From the NCBI GenBank assembly GCA_041745735.1, contig JBGTII010000102.1, forward strand, positions 1-64,000: 64,000 bases of DNA. Reading direction: 5' to 3'. This stretch comes from OLB17 sp041745735. GTDB lineage: Bacteria; Acidobacteriota; Blastocatellia; Pyrinomonadales; Pyrinomonadaceae. The translations under genes and the position numbers were made by a program. Under the pieces are notes generated by a model. It was not told the origin of the DNA. It made no database searches and was given only the letters and a program-made list of their open reading frames with translations. Below, piece after piece: positions 1 through 7,620 of this stretch (positions are counted from its first letter, which is position 1; each line of letters opens with the position of its first letter).

Positions 1-1687
1 GATTGGGGTTTGCGAGATATCCGTTAGCGTCCGTGTAAAAATCCGCAAGCGAATTGTAAACATAAACACTCTGAGAACCTGGGAAGAACACATTTTCCGA
101 TCTGTATCGCTCATAACTGATACCGGCGGCGAATGTATGTGAACCGCGGTAAAAGCTCAGATTATCCTGGATCTGAAATGAATTGTAACGGAGCTCGTTG
201 TTCGGCGTGAATGGTTCAAAGCCAAAGGTCGTGTAGACCGACCCTGCTTCAAGAATATCCACCATCGGGAAAAAGGTTCCTAAAGATTCGCGGCTTTCGT
301 CCTGCTTGGTATAGCCGACGATCAGGCTGTTTGCGATCTGATTGCCAAACGTCGAGGTCCATTCGCCAACCGTTGAACGAATGTTTTCAAGGATCTTGTA
401 GTTTGAATTCTGGAAGTTCAGCCCGTTCAGGTTCGTGCGTCTGTTGCCAAATCCCAGTGAAGAAGAGTTTGAGAGCAAGACATCGGTGTCCGAATCCAAA
501 TGAACGTATCTAAGGCTGAACCGGTTTGTCGAATTGATATTGTAATCGCTTCGGATCAACCATTTCTTCGCCGGAGTCGAATGGGTATAACCCTGATACG
601 GACCGGTTACGTAACCAAAATTGGTCGCCAGATAAGCACTTAAAGCGTCGAGGTCCGATGAGAGTACGCGGGTCACATTACCGCCGACGGTCTCACCAGC
701 ACTTCGGGCACGGAAAGTGGTGCCGGGTGAATTGAGGGCTTCGGACTCGTAGCTTACGAAAAAGAATAGTTTGTTCTTGCCCGAAATAAACGCCGGGCCA
801 TCGTTCTCACCAAAATTGAAGAACGGCATCGGTCCGCCCACACGAAATCCATAATTTTTATAGTCGAACACGCCCGGATTAAAAGTATTTGCCCCAGCCT
901 TTTTTCCGACGAGGCCCGGATTACGCCACATGTAATAAACAGAACCGTTGAACGAGTTTGTTCCGCTCTTGGTGACGGTGTTGATACCTGCACCGACAAA
1001 GTTGCCTTGACGTACATCGTATGGAGCGACGTTTACCTGCAATTCCTCGATCGCATCTAGCGAGATAGGCGAGACGTTGGTACGGCTGCCCGGTTGACCG
1101 TCAAACCCGAGCCCAAATGAGCTATTGAAATTCGACCCATCAACCGTGATGTTGTTCATTCGGCTGTCCGCTCCGGCGAATGAGTTTCCGCTCGATTGAG
1201 GGGTTAGCCTTGTAAAATCGCTGATCTGTCGGCTGATCGTCGGCAGGGACTGGACAGCTTCATTGGTCACCGAAGTTGATGCACCTGTTCGCACTTCGCT
1301 AAAGATCGCGTCGTTTGTAACAGTGACAACTTCGTCGATCGCTGTGCTCAGGGTAAAGTTGACCGTGGTAGAGTTGCCTAGGGTTAGTTGCAGATTCTCC
1401 CGATTCTGTTCCTTAAAACCGGCCTGCAACGCTTTGACCGTGTACGGGCCGCCCACACGTAGACCCGGCAGGGCGTAGCGCCCCGAGTCGTTAGAAACGG
1501 ATGTAGATACCGTACCTGAGGGGACGTGAGTCGCCTCGATACTTACACCCGATACCGGCTGGCCCTGTGCATCGGTAATGGTTCCGATGATCTCGGATGT
1601 CGTGACCTGAGCCGATACGGAAACTGAAACGATGGCGGCGAAGATTAGAGCCAGCATCGATCGCATAATATTATTTTTATTTGTCAT
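1..1687 (-). CDS. TonB-dependent receptor, Oar-like (partial, 5' part)
   Basis: Outer-membrane transporter of the carboxypeptidase-regulatory/TonB-receptor type common in Acidobacteriota; the substrate cannot be read from sequence. The frame is open from 1687 to the left edge, so the C-terminal barrel is missing. A signal peptide (about residues 1-27, ending SVSA-Q) is followed by a CarboxypepD_reg-like beta-sandwich (about 29-110), then a plug-like region with EVRTGASTSVTN and NNITVDGSNFNSSFG, and barrel segments rich in aromatic/Asn residues. The start at 1687 is favoured because GAGG lies 6 nt upstream (1694-1697); an in-frame ATG at 1666 is the alternative. No neighbour hints at a substrate. 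Confidence 0.9.
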   Translation of the reverse strand, partial: MTNKNNIMRSMLALIFAAIVSVSVSAQVTTSEIIGTITDAQGQPVSGVSIEATHVPSGTVSTSVSNDSGRYALPGLRVGGPYTVKALQAGFKEQNRENLQLTLGNSTTVNFTLSTAIDEVVTVTNDAIFSEVRTGASTSVTNEAVQSLPTISRQISDFTRLTPQSSGNSFAGADSRMNNITVDGSNFNSSFGLGFDGQPGSRTNVSPISLDAIEELQVNVAPYDVRQGNFVGAGINTVTKSGTNSFNGSVYYMWRNPGLVGKKAGANTFNPGVFDYKNYGFRVGGPMPFFNFGENDGPAFISGKNKLFFFVSYESEALNSPGTTFRARSAGETVGGNVTRVLSSDLDALSAYLATNFGYVTGPYQGYTHSTPAKKWLIRSDYNINSTNRFSLRYVHLDSDTDVLLSNSSSLGFGNRRTNLNGLNFQNSNYKILENIRSTVGEWTSTFGNQIANSLIVGYTKQDESRESLGTFFPMVDILEAGSVYTTFGFEPFTPNNELRYNSFQIQDNLSFYRGSHTFAAGISYERYRSENVFFPGSQSVYVYNSLADFYTDANGYLANPN

Positions 1688-2092
1688 TTGTGACCTCATT
1701 AGTTTGATTTTCAAAAAGCATTAGTGCTGTTTTTAATTAAAAAACACCGATCCATTTCGGTTTTTGGATTTTTGTTTTGAATTTCGGATTTTGTGGTTAA
1801 AAAGATATTACTTTTTGTCTAGAAACACAAGGCAACATCGGGTCTAAATACGCTCATTTACTGGGGTCTTGGGCGATAAAATTACTGATAGCCCAAAACG
1901 AGAAAACACAAAATCGCACTTACTCTGTATATAATGCAAATCAAGTTCCGCAACGGCAAATAAGGATGATGGCACCGGGTGAGAAATACCACCTTAACGA
2001 AACCTGAATTCTCTGTGAACTCTGAAGGGCGTGGCCTTACCGTTTTCGATATATTTGACCTGTTGATCATGACCTTAATACGAAAATCTTCG

Positions 2093-2119
2093 CTTTTGTA
2101 ATCTTTTTTGTTACAAAAG
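2093..2119. promoter_or_regulatory. 9-bp inverted repeat, possible operator
   Basis: CTTTTGTAA (2093-2101) and TTACAAAAG (2111-2119) are perfect inverted arms separated by 9 bases. A related half-site (TTTTTTGTAA) recurs at 2192-2201, inside the putative promoter. It may be a regulator site for either divergent gene; AT-rich symmetry by chance is possible. Confidence 0.3.
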
Positions 2120-2187
2120 TATCAAGAAGAGCACCGCATCTTCAGTAAACCACTTAGATATAACGGCTTAACGTTTTCGGTAAAAAC

Positions 2188-2216
2188 TTGACTTTTTTGT
2201 AATAATGGACTACATT
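2188..2216 (+). promoter_or_regulatory. Possible promoter of PilZ-like gene
   Basis: TTGACT (2188-2193), a 17-bp spacer and TACATT (2211-2216) resemble a housekeeping promoter about 75 bases upstream of the ATG at 2291. The -10 is imperfect, and AT-rich sequence produces such matches by chance. Confidence 0.35.
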
Positions 2217-2290
2217 TAGGACGCATTTTACTATTACGGTATAAATTCGTTATGTATATGCATAGTATTGTTACTAATAAGGGGAATATA

Positions 2291-2695
2291 ATGGCACAAC
2301 AAGTAGAGCATTCTACAACATCATACAAAACGCCATTGCATCATCGCATCATTGCGAGCATGCCTGTTAAGGCTAGCTGGATCGACGCGGAGACCGGCGA
2401 AACGGTAAATGTTGAGGGCCTGACTGAAAATCTGGGTGAAACCAGTACTTTGGTCAATCTGGATACGTTGCCGCCAGTCGGCTGTGAAGTTCGTCTAAAA
2501 TTAATGGACGAAAGCAGGTCTATCATCGACGTTACGACGCGGGTGATCAGGGTTCAACGCGATCCGGGTAAACCGATGGCCGCACTTACCATTTTGGAAA
2601 ATTTGAAAAAATGGAAAAATACGGCTATGACGGCTGCAGACGCTTGGGTGACGAGGCATTGGCAACTTAATTATGAAGAAGAATGGGTGAATTAA
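2291..2695 (+). CDS. PilZ-like domain protein
   Basis: Small cytosolic protein of 134 residues. A stretch beginning HHRIIASMPVKASW and containing GLTENLGETS, then a strand-rich part ending VTTRVIRVQR, fits the pattern of a PilZ-type beta-barrel (basic residues, then a D/NxSxxG-like turn). The canonical RxxxR and DxSxxG motifs are degenerate, so c-di-GMP binding is uncertain. The ATG at 2291 is chosen over the upstream ATG at 2252 because AAGGGG (2279-2284) sits just before it. A strong terminator follows at 2721, so it is probably monocistronic. Confidence 0.55.
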   Translation: MAQQVEHSTTSYKTPLHHRIIASMPVKASWIDAETGETVNVEGLTENLGETSTLVNLDTLPPVGCEVRLKLMDESRSIIDVTTRVIRVQRDPGKPMAALTILENLKKWKNTAMTAADAWVTRHWQLNYEEEWVN

Positions 2696-2720
2696 TCACT
2701 CTAAATTCGTTATAATACCG

Positions 2721-2756
2721 AAGCGGGGAATTTCATTTTTTGAATTCCCCGCTTTT
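2721..2756 (+). terminator. Rho-independent terminator
   Basis: A perfect 12-bp stem (AAGCGGGGAATT / AATTCCCCGCTT) with a 10-base loop runs into a T tract, 25 bases after the PilZ-like stop codon. Confidence 0.85.
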
Positions 2757-2824
2757 CACTTTTATACCGAATCGATCGCGGCTTTACTACAACGAATGTC
2801 GAGCCACAGGCATCATTTACTACG

Positions 2825-3895
2825 ATGAAGAAACTGTTTCTTGCCTTAACCATTTTTTGTTTGTTTCAAGCGACGCCTGCGCAGACCGCACCGCTGACCC
2901 AAGCGGAGTACGTAAAGATGCTCTATTCCCTGGAAAAGGCTCCGGGCACAAAAGCGGATATCGTCGAGGCTCTGAGAAAGCGTGGTATCGATTTTGTTCT
3001 GAAGGACGGCATTCGCAGCCTGACGCGATCCAAAGGGGCAAATGACGAAGAGCTAAAACGGGCCCTAGAAGAGGCAGGCCGCCGCCAACAGAATCCTGAG
3101 GGGGCCAAGCTCCCATCCGCCAAAGAAGCGACGGATCTGCTTGAAAATGCTCGGAGAAATACGCTCGAAGCCGTAGAACAAATGCCGGATTTTGTTGTAA
3201 AGCAGCAAGTTCAGCGGTCTTGGGCTTTTGCTGGAACCGGAAGCTATAAGAATCTAGATCGTCTCGTCGTGGCTGTCAGCTATCGTACGACCGGTGAAGA
3301 GGACTACAGGCTGCTATCGATGAACGGCATTTTGCAGAACGACCCCAAGTCGAAAAGTTCGTATGAGGAAGCTGGCGGTACGAGTTCGACCGGTGAGTTT
3401 GTGACGATGCTCGCGATCATCTTTAAGCCGGAAAACGAGACGAAATTCACCCTTTCCGACAGCGATCTTATTCGGCAGCGCAAAGCTCTGGTCTTTGACT
3501 TTGAAACGATCAGGGAAAAAGCTCAGGAGCGGATAGCCTACAGCTCAGGCAGCGGCAGTCCCGCAACCACGGTGAGCGGAATCAAGGGCCGCGTTTGGAT
3601 AGATCGAAAGGATGGCCGGGTGTTGCGGATCGAAAGCGAAGCGACCGACATGCCGGCGACATTTCCGATCACTAGTGCAAAGCGCATTATCGATTATGAT
3701 TGGGCGATGATAGCCGGAGAGAGAGTTTTGCTGCCATCGCTTTCAGATGTTCGGCTCGTCGCACGAGAAAGCGGAAAATTGATCGAAACCCGAAACGTGA
3801 TCCGATTTAAGGATTATCAGAAATACGGTTCAGAGGTCGTGATCTTGGATGATGACATCAAACCCGAAGCGGAACCGAAGAAACCGGATCAATAA
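2825..3895 (+). CDS. Exported protein of unknown function
   Basis: A 356-residue protein with a clear signal peptide (MKKLFLALTIFCLF..., cut near PAQT-A). Residues about 22-100 are helical and charged. The remainder is strand-rich, with GRVWIDRKDGRVLRIESEAT and FPITSAKRIIDYDWAMIAG, which recalls periplasmic beta-sheet proteins that handle lipoproteins or outer-membrane material; no family was recognised. The C-terminus is acidic (DDDIKPEAEPKKPDQ). It lies 23 bases upstream of the VanX-like gene on the same strand, so the two may be co-transcribed. Confidence 0.75.
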   Translation: MKKLFLALTIFCLFQATPAQTAPLTQAEYVKMLYSLEKAPGTKADIVEALRKRGIDFVLKDGIRSLTRSKGANDEELKRALEEAGRRQQNPEGAKLPSAKEATDLLENARRNTLEAVEQMPDFVVKQQVQRSWAFAGTGSYKNLDRLVVAVSYRTTGEEDYRLLSMNGILQNDPKSKSSYEEAGGTSSTGEFVTMLAIIFKPENETKFTLSDSDLIRQRKALVFDFETIREKAQERIAYSSGSGSPATTVSGIKGRVWIDRKDGRVLRIESEATDMPATFPITSAKRIIDYDWAMIAGERVLLPSLSDVRLVARESGKLIETRNVIRFKDYQKYGSEVVILDDDIKPEAEPKKPDQ

Positions 3896-3918
3896 ATTCC
3901 TCAGTAGGCTACAGAACC

Positions 3919-4617
3919 TTGTATCGAATGCTTTCATTTGACCGGCAAAAAATCTTGAGTGGATTTACGCAAGTAGCGATCTGCTTTATTCTTGTTTCTT
4001 GTGCGGTTGCCCAAACATCGCCGCCGAAAGAAGCAAATAAATTAGAGGCTCAGTTGATAGAACTCAATAAACTCGATAATTCGATCAAGTTGGATATACG
4101 TTATGCGAGGGCTGACAATTTTGTCGGCCGGGCAGTATATCCTGAGGCAAGGGCGTTTCTCCAACGGCCTGCGGCCGAAGCGGTTGTGCGGGTTCAAAAA
4201 CTTCTTAAGAAAGAGGGGTTGGGTTTAGTGATCTATGACGGCTATCGGCCTTGGGCGATAACAAAACTATTTTGGGAAGTCGTGCGCGTAGACCAGCGGC
4301 AATTTGTGGCCGACCCCGCAAAAGGGTCACGGCACAATCGAGGCTGCGCGGTCGATCTGAGCATCATCGACCTACAGACCGGAAAACCGATCCCGATGCC
4401 GTCGGATTATGACGAGTTCAATGAGCGAGCGTCGCCGGACTACAAGGGCGGGACTGATGAGGAGCGAGCCAACCGCGACAAGCTTCGGCGCTTGATGGAA
4501 GCCGAGGGCTTTACCGTCAACTCCAGCGAATGGTGGCATTTTGACTACAACGATTGGCAGCAATACGCGATCTACGACATTGCATTTAGGGAGATCGGGA
4601 ATAAGAAAAAGAAATAG
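3919..4617 (+). CDS. D-alanyl-D-alanine dipeptidase, VanX/DdpX family (M15D)
   Basis: Zinc dipeptidase that hydrolyses D-Ala-D-Ala in the periplasm. Family landmarks are present: LDIRYARADNFVG (58-70), YDGYRPW with Arg110, SRHNRGCAVDLS with zinc ligands His139 and Asp146, and SSEWWHFDY with Glu204 and His207. The N-terminus has a lipobox-like LVSC (Cys28), so it may be a lipoprotein; cleavage at AVA-Q as a plain secreted enzyme is also possible. No vanHAS partners are nearby, so peptidoglycan D-Ala-D-Ala salvage is more likely than glycopeptide resistance. Its 3' end faces the convergent yceI-type gene across a large hairpin. Confidence 0.88.
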   Translation: MYRMLSFDRQKILSGFTQVAICFILVSCAVAQTSPPKEANKLEAQLIELNKLDNSIKLDIRYARADNFVGRAVYPEARAFLQRPAAEAVVRVQKLLKKEGLGLVIYDGYRPWAITKLFWEVVRVDQRQFVADPAKGSRHNRGCAVDLSIIDLQTGKPIPMPSDYDEFNERASPDYKGGTDEERANRDKLRRLMEAEGFTVNSSEWWHFDYNDWQQYAIYDIAFREIGNKKKK

Positions 4618-4626
4618 AAATAGACA

Positions 4627-4694
4627 CCACGGATAAACACTGATGGACACAGATAGTAAATTAATTATCTGTGTCCATCGGTGCTTATCCGTGG
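4627..4694. repeat. Long hairpin between convergent genes
   Basis: Two 29-base arms (4627-4655 and 4666-4694) pair with one mismatch and one G-T wobble around a 10-base AT-rich loop. The arm starts CCACGGATAAACAC, a sequence type known to occur as dispersed non-coding repeats in several environmental phyla. It may act as a bidirectional terminator or mRNA end stabiliser; there is no strong T tract. Confidence 0.8.
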
Positions 4695-4714
4695 ATGAGC
4701 TTTTTAATCTTGCC

Positions 4715-5392
4715 TTATTGCTTTACGGCAGGAGCTGCAGGTTTCGGGCCATTGGCTTCGATCTGCAGGACGATCTTTACATCATCCGACAGGGTCGCGA
4801 TCCCGTTCGGCATATTCGTGCCGTAATTTACACCATAATCGCGTCGGTTGATCGTTGTCTCGGCAGCGATGCCCATTTTTGCGCCTGCTTTATCGGTAGC
4901 GTCGACCCATCCAACAATATCAAACGGGAACGTGATCGTTTTCGTCACACCTTTCATCGTAAAATCGCCAGTTACCAGCCACGCCTTTCCTTTCTTTGCG
5001 ACCTTTGTGCTTTTGAAAGTGATGTCCGCAAATTTCTCGACCTCAAAGAAGTCCTTTGACCGAAGATGATTGTCACGCGCGGCGACGCCTGTATCAACGC
5101 TGGTCGCCTTAGCCGAAAATTCGACCGTTGATTTGGTTGTGTCTTTGCTGTCAAAATTCACGGTTCCCGTAAAGTCGCGAAAAAATCCCGGTACCTCGAT
5201 GAGACCCATATGGCGGACCTTAAATCCAATAAAGCTGTGGGCCTTATCAAAATTATAAGCTCCGGAGTCTCCCGATTTTGTGCCGCCGGCAAACCGCTGT
5301 TCGAACGATACATTGACCGCCTGTGTGCCGGTCTGCGAAAAAATGATGAAGGCAAAAAGAGCGATGCCTGCAAGCAATGAAGTTCGTTTCAT
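4715..5392 (-). CDS. YceI family protein
   Basis: Exported lipocalin-like beta-barrel of the YceI family, which binds polyisoprenoid-type lipids in the periplasm. A signal peptide (residues about 1-25) is followed by the family pattern: YNFDKAHSFIGFKVRHMGL, FRDFTGTVNFD, DNHLRSKDFFEVEKFADITF, GDFTMKGVTKTITFPF and INRRDYGVNYG. At 225 residues it has normal length plus a short Pro/Ala tail. Two small exported paralogues lie upstream on the same strand. The physiological ligand cannot be inferred from context. Confidence 0.92.
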   Translation of the reverse strand: MKRTSLLAGIALFAFIIFSQTGTQAVNVSFEQRFAGGTKSGDSGAYNFDKAHSFIGFKVRHMGLIEVPGFFRDFTGTVNFDSKDTTKSTVEFSAKATSVDTGVAARDNHLRSKDFFEVEKFADITFKSTKVAKKGKAWLVTGDFTMKGVTKTITFPFDIVGWVDATDKAGAKMGIAAETTINRRDYGVNYGTNMPNGIATLSDDVKIVLQIEANGPKPAAPAVKQ

Positions 5393-5426
5393 AATGATAA
5401 ATCTCCTAATACTCTCAAGAATATCA

Positions 5427-5816
5427 TTATTCGATCGCTAGTGTGATCGAAAATCTGGCGGAACGCGGTTTGGTATTCGCTCTCCGGACAAACAGCATGT
5501 AGTCGCCTGTTTCCGGCACGACAAACTCCATCGTCGGCTCTGCCAGATCGGTGCTGTCGTTGCTGACATCGTCGTTAAACAGCTTGTAGGCAAACTTAAC
5601 TGAGTCGGGGTTGGTGATATAAACGGTCTGGCCCTTTTTAGCGCCAAAAACGAATTCCTGCTCCTGGTCGCCGGAAAGAGTGCCGGTCAGAACCGTGCTG
5701 GATTTGCCTTTGGAAAACTTGACCCTGCCGGGCTCAGCGTTGCCGCCTCCCTGCGCAAACGACGAAACTGCTAATGCGAAAAATGCGATAACCAAAAGAA
5801 ACGAAACTCTTTTCAT
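5427..5816 (-). CDS. Small exported beta-sandwich protein, paralogue of the gene at 5893
   Basis: A 129-residue protein with a signal peptide (cut near SFAQ-G). The mature part (SSTVLTGTLSGDQEQEFVFG, KKGQTVYIT, PETGDYMLFVRR, ending ARFSITLAIE) resembles bacterial pre-peptidase C-terminal (PPC-like) beta-sandwiches, but no enzyme is attached. It shares the same order of motifs with the next gene (GxL...GQTVxI...PETxDYxLxVR), so the two are tandem duplicates. The function is unknown; PPC-type domains often bind polymers or proteins outside the cell. Confidence 0.7.
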   Translation of the reverse strand: MKRVSFLLVIAFFALAVSSFAQGGGNAEPGRVKFSKGKSSTVLTGTLSGDQEQEFVFGAKKGQTVYITNPDSVKFAYKLFNDDVSNDSTDLAEPTMEFVVPETGDYMLFVRRANTKPRSARFSITLAIE

Positions 5817-5892
5817 TGTGATGGATTCTCCTTAATTTTTTGTTCAGATCTCTCAACCGCCATACGATGCGGATCTTGTCGTAGAGGTTTGT

Positions 5893-6279
5893 CTATTTGA
5901 TTGTGATGGTCAACGAATAACGCGAGACCCTCGGCCCCGCAACTTTCTTTCTAACAGTAAGAAGGTAATCGGCTGTCTCTGGAATTTCAAAAGCGTATGT
6001 GGGCGAGCTGTCAAAATCGCCCTCGTTAAAAAACTCCTCGTTAAACACACGAAAATCAAAAACGCTCGACGTGGCATTTTTGATAGTCACGGTCTGCCCC
6101 TTAAAGCCCGCAAATACAAACCCCATTACCTGACCGTTTCGTAACGCTCCTTTTAGCACAGCACTTGAATTATGCGCAGCCAAAATTATTCGCCTAGGCT
6201 CGGCTTTAACGCTTTTTTGAGCAACAAGCACCGATGTAGCGGCCAAAAATAGGATAAACAATAGCAGGGTTTTTGTCAT
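5893..6279 (-). CDS. Small exported beta-sandwich protein, paralogue of the gene at 5427
   Basis: Exported protein of about 128 residues. Motifs SSAVLKGALRNGQVMGFVF, FKGQTVTIKN, IPETADYLLTVRKK and the end SRYSLTITIK match the downstream paralogue position by position. The start at 6279 (MTKTLLLFILFL...) gives a normal signal peptide; an ATG six codons upstream (6297) is also open, and neither has a strong Shine-Dalgarno sequence. It is divergent from the SGNH hydrolase gene at 6342. Confidence 0.68.
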   Translation of the reverse strand: MTKTLLLFILFLAATSVLVAQKSVKAEPRRIILAAHNSSAVLKGALRNGQVMGFVFAGFKGQTVTIKNATSSVFDFRVFNEEFFNEGDFDSSPTYAFEIPETADYLLTVRKKVAGPRVSRYSLTITIK

Positions 6280-6341
6280 GATCAGCTGCTTGGGCATCTT
6301 GATGATAATATATGTTCACTACTTAGAGGAATGTTGGCGCC

Positions 6342-7082
6342 GTGATTTTTGTAGTGGAGATCGTTATAAAAGAACGCCTGAAAATTTTGGTTCTAATTTC
6401 ACTGCTGGTGATCGGGGCAGTGGGCCAAGCCCCTGCCAATCCATCAGAACTCAATGTTTTGTTCATCGGTAATAGTTTGACGTATGTCAACGACGTGCCG
6501 GAGATGGTAAAAGTGATCGCCAAAAATAACGGCAAGAAATTCAAATACAAAATGGTCGCCTACCCCGATTTTTCCATCGAAGACCATTGGAATAAGGGCG
6601 ATGCTTTAAAGGCCATCAAAGACGGCAAATGGGATTTTGTCGTTCTACAGCAAGGCTCATCTGCCTTGCCGGCAAGCCGGACGAATCTGATCGAGTTTGT
6701 GGATCATTTTGCAAAAGAGATCAAAGCAGTAGGTGCAAAGACCGCCCTGTTTATGGTTTGGCCTTTCGAAAACCGCAAGTTCGACTTTGAAAGAGTACGC
6801 GAATCTTACGAACTCGCGGCCAAAGGAGCCGACGGCGTTTTTATGCCCGCCGGCGAATCTTGGCGTGCGGCATGGAAACAAAAGCCGGATTTACAGTTGT
6901 ACTCGGACGGCTTGCACGCAACCGCACTCGGCTCGTATTTGGTGGCAGGGGTAATTTATAAAGTCTTATATAATGAGACTTGTGTTGAACTGCCGGCAAA
7001 ATTCAAAGCGGGATCGACCAAGATAGATCTCTCACTGCAAGAAAAAGAGTTGGCCCGGCACGCGATAATCGAAGCACGTTAG
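6342..7082 (+). CDS. SGNH/GDSL-type hydrolase, exported
   Basis: Probable esterase or carbohydrate deacetylase of the SGNH fold. Block I appears as VLFIGNSLTYVND (Gly-Asn-Ser in place of GDS), a block III-like VVLQQGSSA follows, and block V is SDGLHATALGSYLVA with Asp and His of the triad. A hydrophobic N-terminus (LKILVLISLLVIGAVGQ) is a signal peptide. The frame starts with GTG at 6342 with AGAGGA (6325-6330) upstream; another GTG at 6354 is possible. At 246 residues it is of normal size. It may form a run with the DinB-like and YhiN-like genes that follow. Confidence 0.82.
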   Translation: MIFVVEIVIKERLKILVLISLLVIGAVGQAPANPSELNVLFIGNSLTYVNDVPEMVKVIAKNNGKKFKYKMVAYPDFSIEDHWNKGDALKAIKDGKWDFVVLQQGSSALPASRTNLIEFVDHFAKEIKAVGAKTALFMVWPFENRKFDFERVRESYELAAKGADGVFMPAGESWRAAWKQKPDLQLYSDGLHATALGSYLVAGVIYKVLYNETCVELPAKFKAGSTKIDLSLQEKELARHAIIEAR

Positions 7083-7107
7083 ATATTAATGAGTAGAGGT
7101 AATAATT

Positions 7108-7620
7108 ATGCCCCGTCCAGAACCAAATGAATTTGCCCCGTATTACAACACCTATATTTCGCTGATCGAGGACAACGCGATCCTGCCCGTTTTGGATGCC
7201 CAGTCAAGCGAGTTACGCTCTATGTTTTCCGAAGTGCCTGAGGAAAAAGGTGGGTTCGCATACGCTGACGGCAAATGGACGATGAAAGAATTGCTGAGCC
7301 ATCTCATCGACGGTGAGCGAATATTTGCGTATCGCATCCTGCGGATATCGCGCGGCGACGTAACACCTATCGAAGGGTTTGAGCAGGACGATTACATTGC
7401 GACATCAAACGCCAACAACCGCTCGTTTAGCGACCTACTTGACGAATTTCAACACGAGCGACAGGCAAATTTACTGCTTGTAAAAAATCTCACAGACGAA
7501 GCCTTGATTCGGATGGGTACGGCTAGCAATAACCCCATTTCGGTGCGGGCTCTTGTCTATATTATGGCGGGCCACGTCAGGCACCACGTAAACATACTGC
7601 AAGAGCGGTACCTCTCATAA
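7108..7620 (+). CDS. DinB-fold (DinB/YfiT-like) metal-binding protein
   Basis: Four-helix-bundle protein of the DinB/YfiT superfamily, whose members are metal-dependent thiol transferases or unknown enzymes. The three expected His ligands are visible: His65 in ELLSHLIDGER and His156/His160 in GHVRHHVNIL. At 170 residues it has typical length. AGAGG lies just upstream of the ATG. Its stop codon abuts the ATG of the next gene, so the two are translationally coupled. Bacillithiol is a known co-substrate of some members, and a BshB1 gene lies about 4.4 kb away, but this link is only suggestive. Confidence 0.82.
   Translation: MPRPEPNEFAPYYNTYISLIEDNAILPVLDAQSSELRSMFSEVPEEKGGFAYADGKWTMKELLSHLIDGERIFAYRILRISRGDVTPIEGFEQDDYIATSNANNRSFSDLLDEFQHERQANLLLVKNLTDEALIRMGTASNNPISVRALVYIMAGHVRHHVNILQERYLS

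Larger units (their letters stand above)
1688..2290. other. AT-rich intergenic region
   Basis: About 600 bases between divergent genes. No convincing ORF or RNA gene is seen; the short frames here lack ribosome binding sites and similarity to anything recognised. It holds an AT-rich dyad (2093-2119) and a possible promoter for the downstream PilZ-like gene. Confidence 0.6.

Noticed and set aside
3919..4617. Glycopeptide resistance operon based on the VanX-like protein.
   Set aside because: No vanH, vanA, vanS or vanR homologue lies nearby.
4643..5059. 138-residue plus-strand frame opposite the yceI-type gene.
   Set aside because: It is antisense to a clear YceI gene and begins inside the hairpin repeat; no homology or ribosome binding site.
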